Of a stretch of 15,676 nucleotides of DNA, positions 6,527-14,215 are shown in pieces (positions within the stretch are counted from its first letter, which is position 1; each line of letters starts with the position of its first letter). The DNA comes from Rhizobiaceae bacterium (GTDB lineage Bacteria; Pseudomonadota; Alphaproteobacteria; Rhizobiales; Rhizobiaceae). The stretch is taken from contig JAJFMR010000025.1 in the NCBI GenBank assembly GCA_020696915.1, positions 1 to 15,676 of the forward strand, written 5' to 3'. The notes beneath the pieces are model-generated. The model saw nothing but the letters and a program-made list of their open reading frames with translations, had not been told where the DNA came from and did not search any database. The translations under genes were made by a program, and so were the position numbers.

Positions 6527-8677
6527 ATGTTCAAGCACCACAAAGTGGAAATCGAGTGGGGCGGGCGTCCGCTCATCCTGGAGACCGGCAAGATCGCGCG
6601 GCAGGCCGACGGGGCGGTTCTCGCTACTTATGGCGAGACGGTGGTTCTCGCCACCGTCGTCTCGGCAAGGGAGCCGAAGCCCGGCCAGGACTTCTTTCCG
6701 CTGACCGTCAACTATCAGGAGAAGACCTATGCCGCCGGCAAGATCCCGGGCGGCTATTTCAAGCGCGAAGGCCGGCCCTCGGAGAAGGAGACCCTGGTTT
6801 CCCGTCTCATCGACCGCCCAATTCGTCCGCTCTTTGCCGCTGGCTACAAGAACGACACGCAGGTGATCGTCACGGTCATGCAGCACGATCTGGAAAATGA
6901 CCCCGACGTGGTGTCGATGGTAGCCGCCTCCGCGGCGCTGACGCTTTCGGGTGTGCCGTTCATGGGCCCGGTCGGCGGCGCCCGGGTCGGCTACGTCAAC
7001 GGCGAATATGTTCTCAACCCGCATCTCGACGTGATGCCGGAATCGAAGCTCGACCTGATCGTGGCCGGGACTGCCGACGCAGTCCTCATGGTCGAGTCGG
7101 AAGCCCAGGAGCTGCCGGAAGACGTGATGCTCGGCGCCGTCATGTTCGGCCACAAGAACTTCCAGCCGGTGATCGACGCCATTATCAGGCTGGCCGAGGC
7201 AGCGGCCAAGGAGCCGCGTGAGCACGCGCCCGACGATCTCTCCGCCCTCGAACAGGAGATACTGGGACTAGCCGAGGCCGAGTTGCGAGAGGCCTACAGG
7301 AACACGAACAAGCAGGCCCGCTACGCCGCCGTCGACGCCGCCAAGGTCAAGGTCAAGGCGCATTTCGCGCCGGCCGGCGAGGAAGAAGCGAAGTGGTCTT
7401 CCGAGCAGGTGGCGGCTTCGTTCAAGGAACTGCAGGGCAAGATCGTGCGCTGGAACATCCTCGATACCGGTTCGCGCATCGACGGACGCGATCTCTCGAC
7501 GGTCCGCCAGATCGTGGCGGAAGTCGGAGTTCTGCCGCGCACGCACGGCTCGGCGCTGTTCACGCGCGGCGAGACGCAGGCAATCGTGGTCGCGACGCTC
7601 GGAACCGGCGAGGACGAGCAGTATGTCGACGCGCTGACCGGCATGTACAAGGAGACCTTCCTGCTCCACTACAATTTCCCGCCCTACTCGGTCGGCGAAA
7701 CAGGCCGCATGGGCTCTCCGGGTCGCCGCGAGATCAGCCACGGCAAGCTTGCCTGGCGAGCCGTTCGCCCGATGCTGCCCAAGGCCGAGCAGTTCCCGTA
7801 CACGCTGCGCGTCGTCTCCGAGATCACCGAGTCGAACGGTTCGTCATCGATGGCCACGGTTTGCGGCACGTCCCTGGCGCTCATGGATGCCGGGGTGCCG
7901 CTGGCCAAGCCGGTTGCCGGCATAGCCATGGGGCTGATCAAGGAAGGAGAGCGTTTTGCCGTGCTTTCCGACATCCTCGGCGACGAGGATCATCTTGGCG
8001 ACATGGACTTCAAGGTTGCGGGGACCGGTTCCGGCATCACCTCGCTGCAGATGGACATCAAGATCGACGGCATTACCGAGGAGATCATGAAGGTGGCGCT
8101 GGATCAGGCCCGGGAAGGTCGCCTTCACATTCTCGCCGAGATGTCGAATGCGCTGTCGGAAAGCCGGGGGCAGCTCGGCGAGTTTGCGCCGCGCATCGAG
8201 GTGATGAACATCCCGACCGACAAAATCCGCGACGTGATCGGTTCCGGCGGCAAAGTCATCCGCGAGATCGTCGAGAAGACGGGCGCCAAAATCAACATCG
8301 AGGACGACGGCACGGTGAAGATCGCCTCTTCCAACGCGAAGGAGATCGAGGCTGCCAAGAAGTGGATCCACACCATCGTAGCCGAGCCGGAAGTCGGTGA
8401 GATTTATGAAGGCACCGTCGTCAAGACGGCCGATTTTGGAGCTTTCGTCAACTTCTTTGGTCCCAAGGACGGGCTCGTCCATATTTCCCAACTGGCCAGC
8501 GACCGCGTTTCCAAGACCACGGACGTGGTGAAGGAAGGCGACAAGGTGTTCGTGAAGCTGATGGGCTTCGACGAAAGGGGCAAGGTGCGCCTCTCGATGA
8601 AGGTCGTCGACCAGACGACCGGCAAGGAGATCGCCCGCGAGAAGAAGAAGGAAGAGGGCGAAGAGCACGCCGCCTGA
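6527..8677 (+). CDS. pnp: Polyribonucleotide nucleotidyltransferase (PNPase)
   Basis: PNPase degrades RNA 3' to 5' by phosphorolysis and can add heteropolymeric tails; it forms a trimer and joins the degradosome. The 716-residue protein has the full domain order. The first RNase PH core spans about residues 10-145 and is followed by an alpha-helical domain. The second RNase PH core, about 315-540, has the metal-binding acidic motif GDEDHLGDMDFK at 485-496. The KH domain, about 556-615, carries GSGGK at 572-576. The S1 domain, about 623-692, begins VGEIYEGTVVKTADFGAFV. A Lys/Glu-rich tail ends the chain. AAAGGGA at 6514-6520 supports ATG 6527. A hairpin precedes the ribosome binding site and a strong hairpin follows the gene. 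Confidence 0.98.
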   Translation: MFKHHKVEIEWGGRPLILETGKIARQADGAVLATYGETVVLATVVSAREPKPGQDFFPLTVNYQEKTYAAGKIPGGYFKREGRPSEKETLVSRLIDRPIRPLFAAGYKNDTQVIVTVMQHDLENDPDVVSMVAASAALTLSGVPFMGPVGGARVGYVNGEYVLNPHLDVMPESKLDLIVAGTADAVLMVESEAQELPEDVMLGAVMFGHKNFQPVIDAIIRLAEAAAKEPREHAPDDLSALEQEILGLAEAELREAYRNTNKQARYAAVDAAKVKVKAHFAPAGEEEAKWSSEQVAASFKELQGKIVRWNILDTGSRIDGRDLSTVRQIVAEVGVLPRTHGSALFTRGETQAIVVATLGTGEDEQYVDALTGMYKETFLLHYNFPPYSVGETGRMGSPGRREISHGKLAWRAVRPMLPKAEQFPYTLRVVSEITESNGSSSMATVCGTSLALMDAGVPLAKPVAGIAMGLIKEGERFAVLSDILGDEDHLGDMDFKVAGTGSGITSLQMDIKIDGITEEIMKVALDQAREGRLHILAEMSNALSESRGQLGEFAPRIEVMNIPTDKIRDVIGSGGKVIREIVEKTGAKINIEDDGTVKIASSNAKEIEAAKKWIHTIVAEPEVGEIYEGTVVKTADFGAFVNFFGPKDGLVHISQLASDRVSKTTDVVKEGDKVFVKLMGFDERGKVRLSMKVVDQTTGKEIAREKKKEEGEEHAA

Positions 8678-8698
8678 TCGCGGCAATTGCTGCTGACG

Positions 8699-8731
8699 GA
8701 ACGGGCGCGGCCTCACGGTTCGCGCCCGTTC
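8699..8731 (+). terminator. Terminator-like hairpin after pnp
   Basis: GAACGGGCGCG (8699-8709) and CGCGCCCGTTC (8721-8731) form a perfect 11-pair stem with an 11-base loop, beginning 21 bases after the pnp stop. No proper T-tract follows (TGCGTTG), as with many stems at operon ends in GC-rich alphaproteobacteria. It may also block 3' exonucleases. It marks the end of the ribosomal/RNA-metabolism operon. Confidence 0.7.
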
Positions 8732-8901
8732 TGCGTTGCAGACGGCCAACGCATCCCGCTGTTTTCCGGACTCACAGCGGCGTGCGCCGACAGAACGCGC
8801 CACCTTATGGTGCATCGGAAATCATCCGCAGAGCGATTCAACTTTTCGGTCCGATGCTATAGCTCGGGCCGGCACGAGCCGAGTTCCATCAGGACAGGAA
8901 G

Positions 8902-9924
8902 ATGAGCCGCGATGCGCTGAGCACACTGTTTTACCCGTTCCTGTCGGGCCAGCTTGCCTCGCCGGGGCTGACCGAGCGGTTCCTGTTCATCGGTGCCGAG
9001 CCTGGCTTTGTGCTGCCCGCCGATTTCCTCGCAAGTCTCGAATTGGTGCAGGGGTTCCGGCCATATTTTCTCCAGCTGCTGGCGGCCGGCTACGATGCCC
9101 GGCCACTGTCCGAGGGACGCGGGCTAGACGGTGCGCTCGTGCTGTGCGGCCGCCATCGCGGCCAGAACGGGAACTGGATCGCAGAGGCGATCGGCCGGGT
9201 CAGAGCCGGCGGACTGATCGTCGTTGCGGGCAGCACCGGCGACGGCATGTCCAGCCTTCGCAAACGGCTCGAAGCCGTGCTCCCTCTCGAAGGCCATCTG
9301 CCGAAATATCATGGGCTCGTCCTCTGGCTACGACGGCCGCCGGACAATGCGGCCGCATCCGCTGCCGATGCGTTGAGCGCCCGCCCCGCGACGGTCGACA
9401 ACCGCTTTATGACCGCACCCGGCATGTTCTCCCACGAGCGGATCGATCCGGGCTCGCGCCTGCTTGCCGAAAGCCTGCCGGTCTCCTGCCGGGGCGCGGC
9501 TGCGGATTTCGGCGCCGGTTGGGGGTACCTAGCGGCCGCGCTCGTCGAGCGCACGGCGGGTCTCGACAGGATCGACCTCTATGAGGCGGATTACGCCTCG
9601 CTCGAAGCGTCGAGGAAAAATCTCGCCGGGTTACCGGACGGGCCGGAACTGGGCTTCTTCTGGCTCGACCTCACCGTCGAGCAACCCGGCAGGAAATACG
9701 AACTCATCGTTATGAACCCGCCTTTTCATCAGGCGCGGGCAGCCGAACCCGGCCTCGGCAAGGCCATGATCCTGGCAGCCGCTTCTGCGCTGCGGCCCGG
9801 CGGCAGGCTGATGATGGTTTTCAACCGCGGCCTGCCCTATGATCGGACGCTGAGGGCCGCCTTCTCGGAGGTTACCGAGATCGCCGCCGACGCGGCCTTC
9901 CTCGTCGTGGCGGCGCGGCGCTGA
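8902..9924 (+). CDS. Class I SAM-dependent methyltransferase, RsmC/RlmG-like rRNA guanine-N2 methyltransferase
   Basis: The 340-residue protein has the two-lobed layout and length of RsmC. The N-terminal half (about 1-165) looks like a degenerate methyltransferase fold without a SAM-binding glycine motif. The C-terminal half carries motif I (DFGAGWG, residues 202-208), an acidic strand end at LYEADYASLEASRKN, and motif IV NPPFH at 272-276, typical of N2-guanine and N6-adenine nucleic acid methyltransferases. RsmC methylates G1207 of 16S rRNA and RlmG modifies 23S rRNA; sequence alone does not tell which applies. AGGA at 8896-8899 precedes ATG 8902, but with short spacing. It stands alone, after the pnp terminator and converging on fabI. 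Confidence 0.8.
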   Translation: MSRDALSTLFYPFLSGQLASPGLTERFLFIGAEPGFVLPADFLASLELVQGFRPYFLQLLAAGYDARPLSEGRGLDGALVLCGRHRGQNGNWIAEAIGRVRAGGLIVVAGSTGDGMSSLRKRLEAVLPLEGHLPKYHGLVLWLRRPPDNAAASAADALSARPATVDNRFMTAPGMFSHERIDPGSRLLAESLPVSCRGAAADFGAGWGYLAAALVERTAGLDRIDLYEADYASLEASRKNLAGLPDGPELGFFWLDLTVEQPGRKYELIVMNPPFHQARAAEPGLGKAMILAAASALRPGGRLMMVFNRGLPYDRTLRAAFSEVTEIAADAAFLVVAARR

Positions 9925-9989
9925 GCCGGGCTGCTGCCTGCTGCCGTCAATTCACCTCGCTATCGCGCCTTAGCAGGCCGATCCCTCTA

Positions 9990-10790
9990 CTAATCGGTTC
10001 TGTCGTCGAAACGCCTCAGCTCGTCCAGAACGGGCATCGAGACGATGTGATAGCCCGAATCGACGTGGTGAATCTCGCCGGTCACGCCTGAGCCGAGGTC
10101 GGACAGCAGGTAGAGCGCCGCGCCGCCGATCTCGTCGATGGTGACCGTCCGCCTGAGCGGGGAATTCCGCTGCTGCCAGGCAAGCATCTGCCGCGAGTCC
10201 GAGATCCCTGCTCCGGCCAGCGTGCGCACCGGACCTGCCGAGATGGCGTTCACCCTGATGTTGCGCGGCCCGTAATCGTTGGCGAGGTAGCGGACGCCGG
10301 CCTCGAGGCCAGCCTTGGCCACGCCCATGACATTGTAGTTCGGCATGATGCGGGTCGAGCCGGCGTAGGTGAGGGTAAGCATTGCGCCGCCATCGCCCAT
10401 CAGCGCCGCCGCCTTGCGCGCGCATTCGGTGAACGAGTAGCAGGAGATCACCATCGTCCGGATGAAGTTCTCGCGGCTCGTATCGGCATAGAGACCCTTG
10501 AGCTCGTTCCTGTCCGAAAATCCGATCGCATGGACCAAGAAGTCGAGACTTCCCCACTCCGATTCGAGCCTCTGGAACACGGCATCGATCGATGCGCTGT
10601 CTTCGACGTCGCAGGGGAGGACGAGTGAGGAGCCGAGTTGCCGCGCCAGCGGCGTCACTCTCTTTCCGAAGGCCTCCCCCTGATATGTGAAAGCGAGTGT
10701 GGCGCCGTGTTCGGCAAGCCGCCTGGCTATTCCCCAGGCTATGGAATGGTCATTGGCCACGCCCATCACGAGGCCGCGCCTGCCCTTCAT
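9990..10790 (-). CDS. fabI: Enoyl-[acyl-carrier-protein] reductase (NADH) FabI
   Basis: FabI reduces trans-2-enoyl-ACP to acyl-ACP, the last step of each fatty-acid elongation round, and is the triclosan target family. The 266-residue product has the nucleotide-binding start VMGVANDHSIAWGIA, DV at 61-62, the HAIGF segment and the divergent-SDR active site Tyr-x6-Lys (Y152 and K159 in NYNVMGVAKA), with the additional tyrosine Y142 in LTYAG. The frame is open further upstream into fabB, but homology starts at MKGRRGL. GAGGT lies about ten bases before this ATG and the start sits 22 bases after the fabB stop. It is the third gene of the fabA-fabB-fabI operon. Confidence 0.95.
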   Translation of the reverse strand: MKGRRGLVMGVANDHSIAWGIARRLAEHGATLAFTYQGEAFGKRVTPLARQLGSSLVLPCDVEDSASIDAVFQRLESEWGSLDFLVHAIGFSDRNELKGLYADTSRENFIRTMVISCYSFTECARKAAALMGDGGAMLTLTYAGSTRIMPNYNVMGVAKAGLEAGVRYLANDYGPRNIRVNAISAGPVRTLAGAGISDSRQMLAWQQRNSPLRRTVTIDEIGGAALYLLSDLGSGVTGEIHHVDSGYHIVSMPVLDELRRFDDRTD

Positions 10791-10812
10791 CGCCTCGTGC
10801 ACCTCGGGACGC

Positions 10813-12033
10813 CTAGGCGGCGAGGCGCTGGAAGACCAGCGTCGCATTGGTGCCTCCGAAGCCGAAGGAATTCGACAGCACCGTGTCTATGGTGGCGTTG
10901 TCGATCCTCTTGCGCACCACCGGCATGCCTTCGAACTCCGGATCGAGGTTATCGATATGGGCGCTCTCGCCGATGAACCCGCCCTGCATCATCAGGATCG
11001 AATAAATGGATTCCTGAACCCCGGCGGCCCCCAGCGAATGACCGGTCAGCGACTTCGTCGACGAGATGTGTGGCAGCTTGTCCTTGAATACTTCACGTAT
11101 CGCCGCCATCTCCCGCGCGTCGCCGACGGGCGTCGAAGTTCCATGCGTGTTGATGTAGTCGACCGGCGCCTTGACCGTCGAGAGCGCCTGACGCATGCAG
11201 CGCACCGCGCCCTCTCCCGAAGGGGCGACCATGTCATAGCCGTCCGATGTGGCGCCGTAGCCGACGATCTCCGCGTGGATCCGGGCACCGCGGGCCTTCG
11301 CGTGCTCCAGTTCCTCGAGCACCAGAACGCCGGCGCCGCCGGCGATAACGAACCCGTCCCGGTCGACGTCATAGGCGCGCGATGCCACTGCGGGAGATTC
11401 GTTGAATTTCGACGACATGGCGCCCATCGCATCGAACAGGTTCGACATCGACCAGTGAAGATCCTCGTGGCCGCCGGCAAAGACGATGTCCTGCTTGCCC
11501 CACTGAATGAGTTCGTAGGCGTTGCCGATGCAGTGGGCGGAGGTCGAGCACGCGGAGGAGATCGAATAGTTGACGCCGTGGATCTTGAACCAGGTCGCCA
11601 GTGTGGCCGATGCCGTCGAAGACATTGCCTTGGGCACCGCGAAAGGGCCGATCCGCTTGGGGCTCTTGTTCTTCCGCGTCGTATCGCCGGCCTCCAGGAT
11701 GGTCTCGGTCGAAGGACCGCCAGAGCCCATGATGATGCCGGTTCGCTCGTTGGTGATGTCGCCCTGCTCGAGTGCCGCGTCAGCGATTGCCTGGTCCATT
11801 GCGACATGGTTCCATTGACCGCCCCGATGAAGGAAGCGCATGGCCCGCCGGTCGATCAGATCCGAAGGATCGAGCGTCGGCGCACCCCAGACCTGGCAGC
11901 GGAAGCCGTGCTCGGCGAAGGATTCGGAGAACGAGATGCCCGATCTTGCGTCGCGCAGCGATGCCTGGACCTCGCCGGCATTGCTGCCGATGGACGATAC
12001 GACCCCAAGGCCAGTCACAACGACCCGTCTCAT
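10813..12033 (-). CDS. fabB: 3-oxoacyl-ACP synthase I (beta-ketoacyl-ACP synthase) FabB
   Basis: FabB condenses malonyl-ACP with growing acyl-ACPs and is needed to elongate the cis-3-decenoyl intermediate made by FabA. The 406 residues match KAS I in length. The thiolase-fold catalytic residues are all visible: nucleophile C162 in SSACSTSAH, H297 in NTHGTSTPVGD, K327 in SSTKSLTGH and H332 in TGHSLGAAG. The C-terminal SNSFGFGGTNA glycine-rich signature is intact. GAGGGAG (complement of 12040-12046) precedes the ATG by six bases. It lies 25 bases downstream of fabA and 22 upstream of the chosen fabI start, so the three are very likely co-transcribed. Confidence 0.97.
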   Translation of the reverse strand: MRRVVVTGLGVVSSIGSNAGEVQASLRDARSGISFSESFAEHGFRCQVWGAPTLDPSDLIDRRAMRFLHRGGQWNHVAMDQAIADAALEQGDITNERTGIIMGSGGPSTETILEAGDTTRKNKSPKRIGPFAVPKAMSSTASATLATWFKIHGVNYSISSACSTSAHCIGNAYELIQWGKQDIVFAGGHEDLHWSMSNLFDAMGAMSSKFNESPAVASRAYDVDRDGFVIAGGAGVLVLEELEHAKARGARIHAEIVGYGATSDGYDMVAPSGEGAVRCMRQALSTVKAPVDYINTHGTSTPVGDAREMAAIREVFKDKLPHISSTKSLTGHSLGAAGVQESIYSILMMQGGFIGESAHIDNLDPEFEGMPVVRKRIDNATIDTVLSNSFGFGGTNATLVFQRLAA

Positions 12034-12058
12034 GCCGAGCTCCCTCGCATGCCGCCGG

Positions 12059-12574
12059 TCAGGCCGCGGCTTGCTTGAACAGGCCGACTCTGAGGTCGGC
12101 GGCCTTGTAAATGGTCTCTCCGTCGGCCTTCAGCCAGCCGTCGCCGATGCCGAGCACCAGTCGCCCGCGCATCACGCGCTTGAGGTCGACACCGTATTCG
12201 ACTTTCCCGTTTGCCGGCGTCACCATGCCGGAAAACTTGACTTCGCCGGTCGACAACGCGCGTCCCTTGCCCGGCTCGCCGAGCCAGCCGAGAAAAAAGC
12301 CCACCATCTGCCACAGTGCGTCCAGCCCGAGGCACCCGGGCATCACCGGATCCTTGATGAAATGGCAGGGAAAGAACCAGAGGTCGGGACGAATGTCGAG
12401 TTCGGCGCGAATGAAGCCCTTGTCGAATTCGCCGCCGCTCTCACTGACCGCCGTGATGCGGTCGAACATCAGCATCGGCGGGTAGGGGAGTTGGGCATTG
12501 CCGGACCCGAACAACTCGCCCCGCGCGCAAGCCAGCAGATCGTCATAATCGTAGCTGGACTTCGAGGCCGCCAT
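12059..12574 (-). CDS. fabA: 3-hydroxydecanoyl-ACP dehydratase/isomerase FabA
   Basis: FabA dehydrates 3-hydroxydecanoyl-ACP and isomerises the trans-2 product to cis-3, the branch point of anaerobic unsaturated fatty-acid synthesis. The 171 residues match the family length. The hot-dog fold active site is present: H71 in FFPCHFIKDPVMPG and D85 in CLGLDALWQM, corresponding to E. coli H70 and D84. An AAGGGA ribosome binding site (complement of 12582-12588) lies seven bases before the ATG. It leads the fabA-fabB-fabI operon and is divergent from irr across about 215 bases. Confidence 0.97.
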   Translation of the reverse strand: MAASKSSYDYDDLLACARGELFGSGNAQLPYPPMLMFDRITAVSESGGEFDKGFIRAELDIRPDLWFFPCHFIKDPVMPGCLGLDALWQMVGFFLGWLGEPGKGRALSTGEVKFSGMVTPANGKVEYGVDLKRVMRGRLVLGIGDGWLKADGETIYKAADLRVGLFKQAAA

Positions 12575-12649
12575 GAAGTGTTCCCTTTGTGGGCGACCCT
12601 CAGGTCGATCCGGTCACCATTCGATCCTCCGGCAGAGGGTCGAGTAGAG

Positions 12650-12678
12650 CGATTAACGCGCGCGATGGCCGTGGTCAA
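12650..12678 (-). promoter_or_regulatory. Possible fabA operon promoter
   Basis: On the minus strand TTGACC (12678-12673) is a good -35. Seventeen bases later TAATCG (12655-12650) is a poor -10. The spacing and position, with about 70 bases of leader before fabA, fit. The weak -10 limits confidence. No FabR- or FadR-like palindrome was recognised. Confidence 0.3.
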
Positions 12679-12687
12679 TGCGCGCTA

Positions 12688-12716
12688 TTGATCGCTTTCC
12701 AGCGAGCGAATATATG
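12688..12716 (+). promoter_or_regulatory. irr promoter (sigma-70 type)
   Basis: TTGATC (12688-12693), a 17-base spacer and TATATG (12711-12716) make a good housekeeping promoter. It would place the start near 12723 and leave roughly 67 bases of leader before irr. I looked for an Irr control element (TTTAGAA/TTCTAAA type) and an iron-responsive TGA-N9-TCA box around it and did not see either. Confidence 0.5.
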
Positions 12717-12789
12717 AAATGCAGCGTTTTAACGATGGGCGGATGTCAAGAGGATCCGCTGTGGGCCTGGGAGCGGATTGCAAGGTTTG

Positions 12790-13221
12790 ATGGATCTGGA
12801 GGCCCGGACCGAGGTCGTCACGCTCGAAAAGCGGGTCCGCGAGGCGGGTTTGCGGCCAACGCGGCAGCGCGTGGCGCTGGCGCAACTCCTTTTCGCGAGG
12901 GGCGACCGCCATCTCTCCGCGGAGGAACTCCACGAGGAGGCGCTGACGGCAGGTGTGCGGGTCTCACTCGCCACCGTCTACAACTCCCTGCACCAGTTTA
13001 CCGAGGCCGGGCTGCTGCGTATTCTGGCTGTCGAAGGCACCAGGACGTATTTCGACACCAACACCTCGGACCATCACCATTTCTATGTCGAGGGCGATAA
13101 CCGGATTTTCGACATACCCCATGTGCCAGTGACTGTGGTCAATCTGCCTGAGCCTCCGGACGGCATGGAAATAGCCAACGTCGATGTCGTCGTGAGGCTG
13201 CGCCGCAAGCGAACCGTGTGA
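12790..13221 (+). CDS. irr: Iron response regulator Irr (Fur family)
   Basis: Irr is the Fur-family repressor/activator of rhizobia and relatives that accumulates under iron limitation and is inactivated by haem. The 143 residues contain the Fur winged helix (LRPTRQRVALAQLLF, then HLSAEELHEEA and VSLATVYNSLHQFTEAGLL). They also contain the Irr-specific SDHHHFYVEGDNRIFD with three histidines at 95-97, the family's second haem/metal site. There is no cysteine in the protein, so the Cys-Pro haem regulatory motif of Bradyrhizobium Irr and Fur-type CxxC zinc sites are absent. ATG 12790 is chosen, with AAGG four bases upstream; TTG 12778 would add MQGL. It diverges from fabA. Confidence 0.93.
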   Translation: MDLEARTEVVTLEKRVREAGLRPTRQRVALAQLLFARGDRHLSAEELHEEALTAGVRVSLATVYNSLHQFTEAGLLRILAVEGTRTYFDTNTSDHHHFYVEGDNRIFDIPHVPVTVVNLPEPPDGMEIANVDVVVRLRRKRTV

Positions 13222-13247
13222 GCGGGGCGGTGACGCCGCCGAGGGCG

Positions 13248-13597
13248 ATGGGGAATCTCCTCAGGTTGGAGTGGCTGGCGATCGCAATCGCGGTGCTTGT
13301 CGCCTACGCCTGGAGCGGTGCATCCTTCAAGCTGTTTTTTTTCTGATACTGGCGCCTGACTTGTCTATGCTCGGCTACGTCGCCGGACCGCGCGTCGGCG
13401 CCATCACCTACAACACCTTTCACGTTCTCGTCTGGCCGGCGCTGCTGCTGGTCGCGGGGCTGATCGCGCAGCAGGGGCTGCTCGTGGATCTTGCCGCCAT
13501 CTGGACGGCTCATATTGCGATCGACCGGGCGCTCGGTTACGGCCTGAAGCTGCCGGGAGGGTTTGGCGAAACGCATCTCGGCGGGAGCGGGCGCTGA
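13248..13597 (+). pseudogene. DUF4260-type small membrane protein, interrupted by a -1 frameshift at T8
   Basis: Two overlapping frames together make one small hydrophobic protein. Frame A (ATG 13248, or GTG 13218 overlapping the irr stop) encodes LLRLEWLAIAIAVLVAYAWS and stops at TGA 13344-13346. Frame B continues FLILAPDLSMLGYVAGPRVG, a helix near VLVWPALLLVAGLIA, and the ending DRALGYGLKLPGGFGETHLG. The motifs PDLSMLGYVAGPRVGA, AHIAIDRALGYGLK and ETHLG fit the uncharacterised DUF4260 family; combined length is about 116 residues, which seems complete. The break lies at eight T (13335-13342). One extra T, or a -1 slip on T TTT TTC (13337-13343), restores the frame. It may be a sequencing error, a real mutation or expressed through slippage. 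Function is unknown. Confidence 0.7.
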
Positions 13598-13651
13598 GAC
13601 GACGGAACGGAAGCCGCTCTTGTTTGACGGAAGCGATACCGAGAGGGCGCG

Positions 13652-14215
13652 TCAATCCGTTACGAGTTCGCCCGGATAGGCGCCCCACACAAGAGACTGG
13701 TCGATCCAGCCCGTATAGCCATCGAATGTCATCTGGCACCATTCGCCGGTGCAGGTCTTGATCGTCCCTATCACTCCCGGCTCGAGGATTGCGACGGCAT
13801 GGGAGCCGCCGTCGGGCTCGCTCAAAAGGTCGATGCGCGCGTTCTTTCCCTTGTGCCACGGTGCGGCCATGGCCGTGCGGCGGCCGGAAAGAAGCGATTG
13901 GTTGATCCAGCCCTCGGCGCCGTCGGCGTCGCGCACCCGCCGCCAATTGTCGTATTCCTGGATGATCTCCATCGGCAGGCCCGGTTTCAGGTAGAGCCAG
14001 TCGACCGAATAGCTCAGGCCGGGTCCTATGCGGGAGTTCACGCGCCCCGATTTCAGGCTGACGAATCGGGGCAGGGGAAGCCCACTCGGTCCGCGGGTCA
14101 TCCCCTGCCCGGCTGACGCTGCCTCGGCCGTGCCTCCGTACAGCCCGGCGGCTGCAATGGCCAGGGCCAGCAAGGCTGCGCGGAAGGTCCGGGAGAGTGG
14201 CGCAAGACCAGGCAC
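13652..14215 (-). CDS. Exported bacterial SH3-domain protein
   Basis: The 187-residue product has an N-terminal signal peptide: an Arg near residues 9-12, a hydrophobic stretch ALLALAIAAAGLYGG, and likely cleavage after AEA at about residue 32. Two SH3-type repeats follow: about 52-112 (RVNSRIGPGLSYSV, NWRRV, AEGWINQSLL) and about 118-180 (ARIDLLSEPDGGSHAV, EWCQM, YTGWIDQSLV). The mature part has only two cysteines, C155 and C160, flanking the second repeat's TGEW turn. This resembles the SH3_4 family; such modules often bind cell wall material in the periplasm, but the ligand here is unknown. The start is GTG 14215 with AGAGGAA six bases upstream. It is divergent from the dehydrogenase at 14387. 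Confidence 0.85.
   Translation of the reverse strand: MPGLAPLSRTFRAALLALAIAAAGLYGGTAEAASAGQGMTRGPSGLPLPRFVSLKSGRVNSRIGPGLSYSVDWLYLKPGLPMEIIQEYDNWRRVRDADGAEGWINQSLLSGRRTAMAAPWHKGKNARIDLLSEPDGGSHAVAILEPGVIGTIKTCTGEWCQMTFDGYTGWIDQSLVWGAYPGELVTD

Noticed and set aside
8836..8863. Possible promoter for the methyltransferase gene (TATAGC-like -10 near 8858)
   Set aside because: No -35 resembling TTGACA at 16-18 bases; only the -10-like hexamer is present.
9936..9978. Bidirectional terminator between the methyltransferase and fabI (GCCTGCT with AGCAGGC)
   Set aside because: Seven pairs across a 29-base loop and no T-tract on either strand; too weak to call.
12575..12789. Irr or RirA binding box controlling irr/fabA
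   Set aside because: Neither a TTTAGAA/TTCTAAA type element nor a TGA-N9-TCA box could be found by eye.
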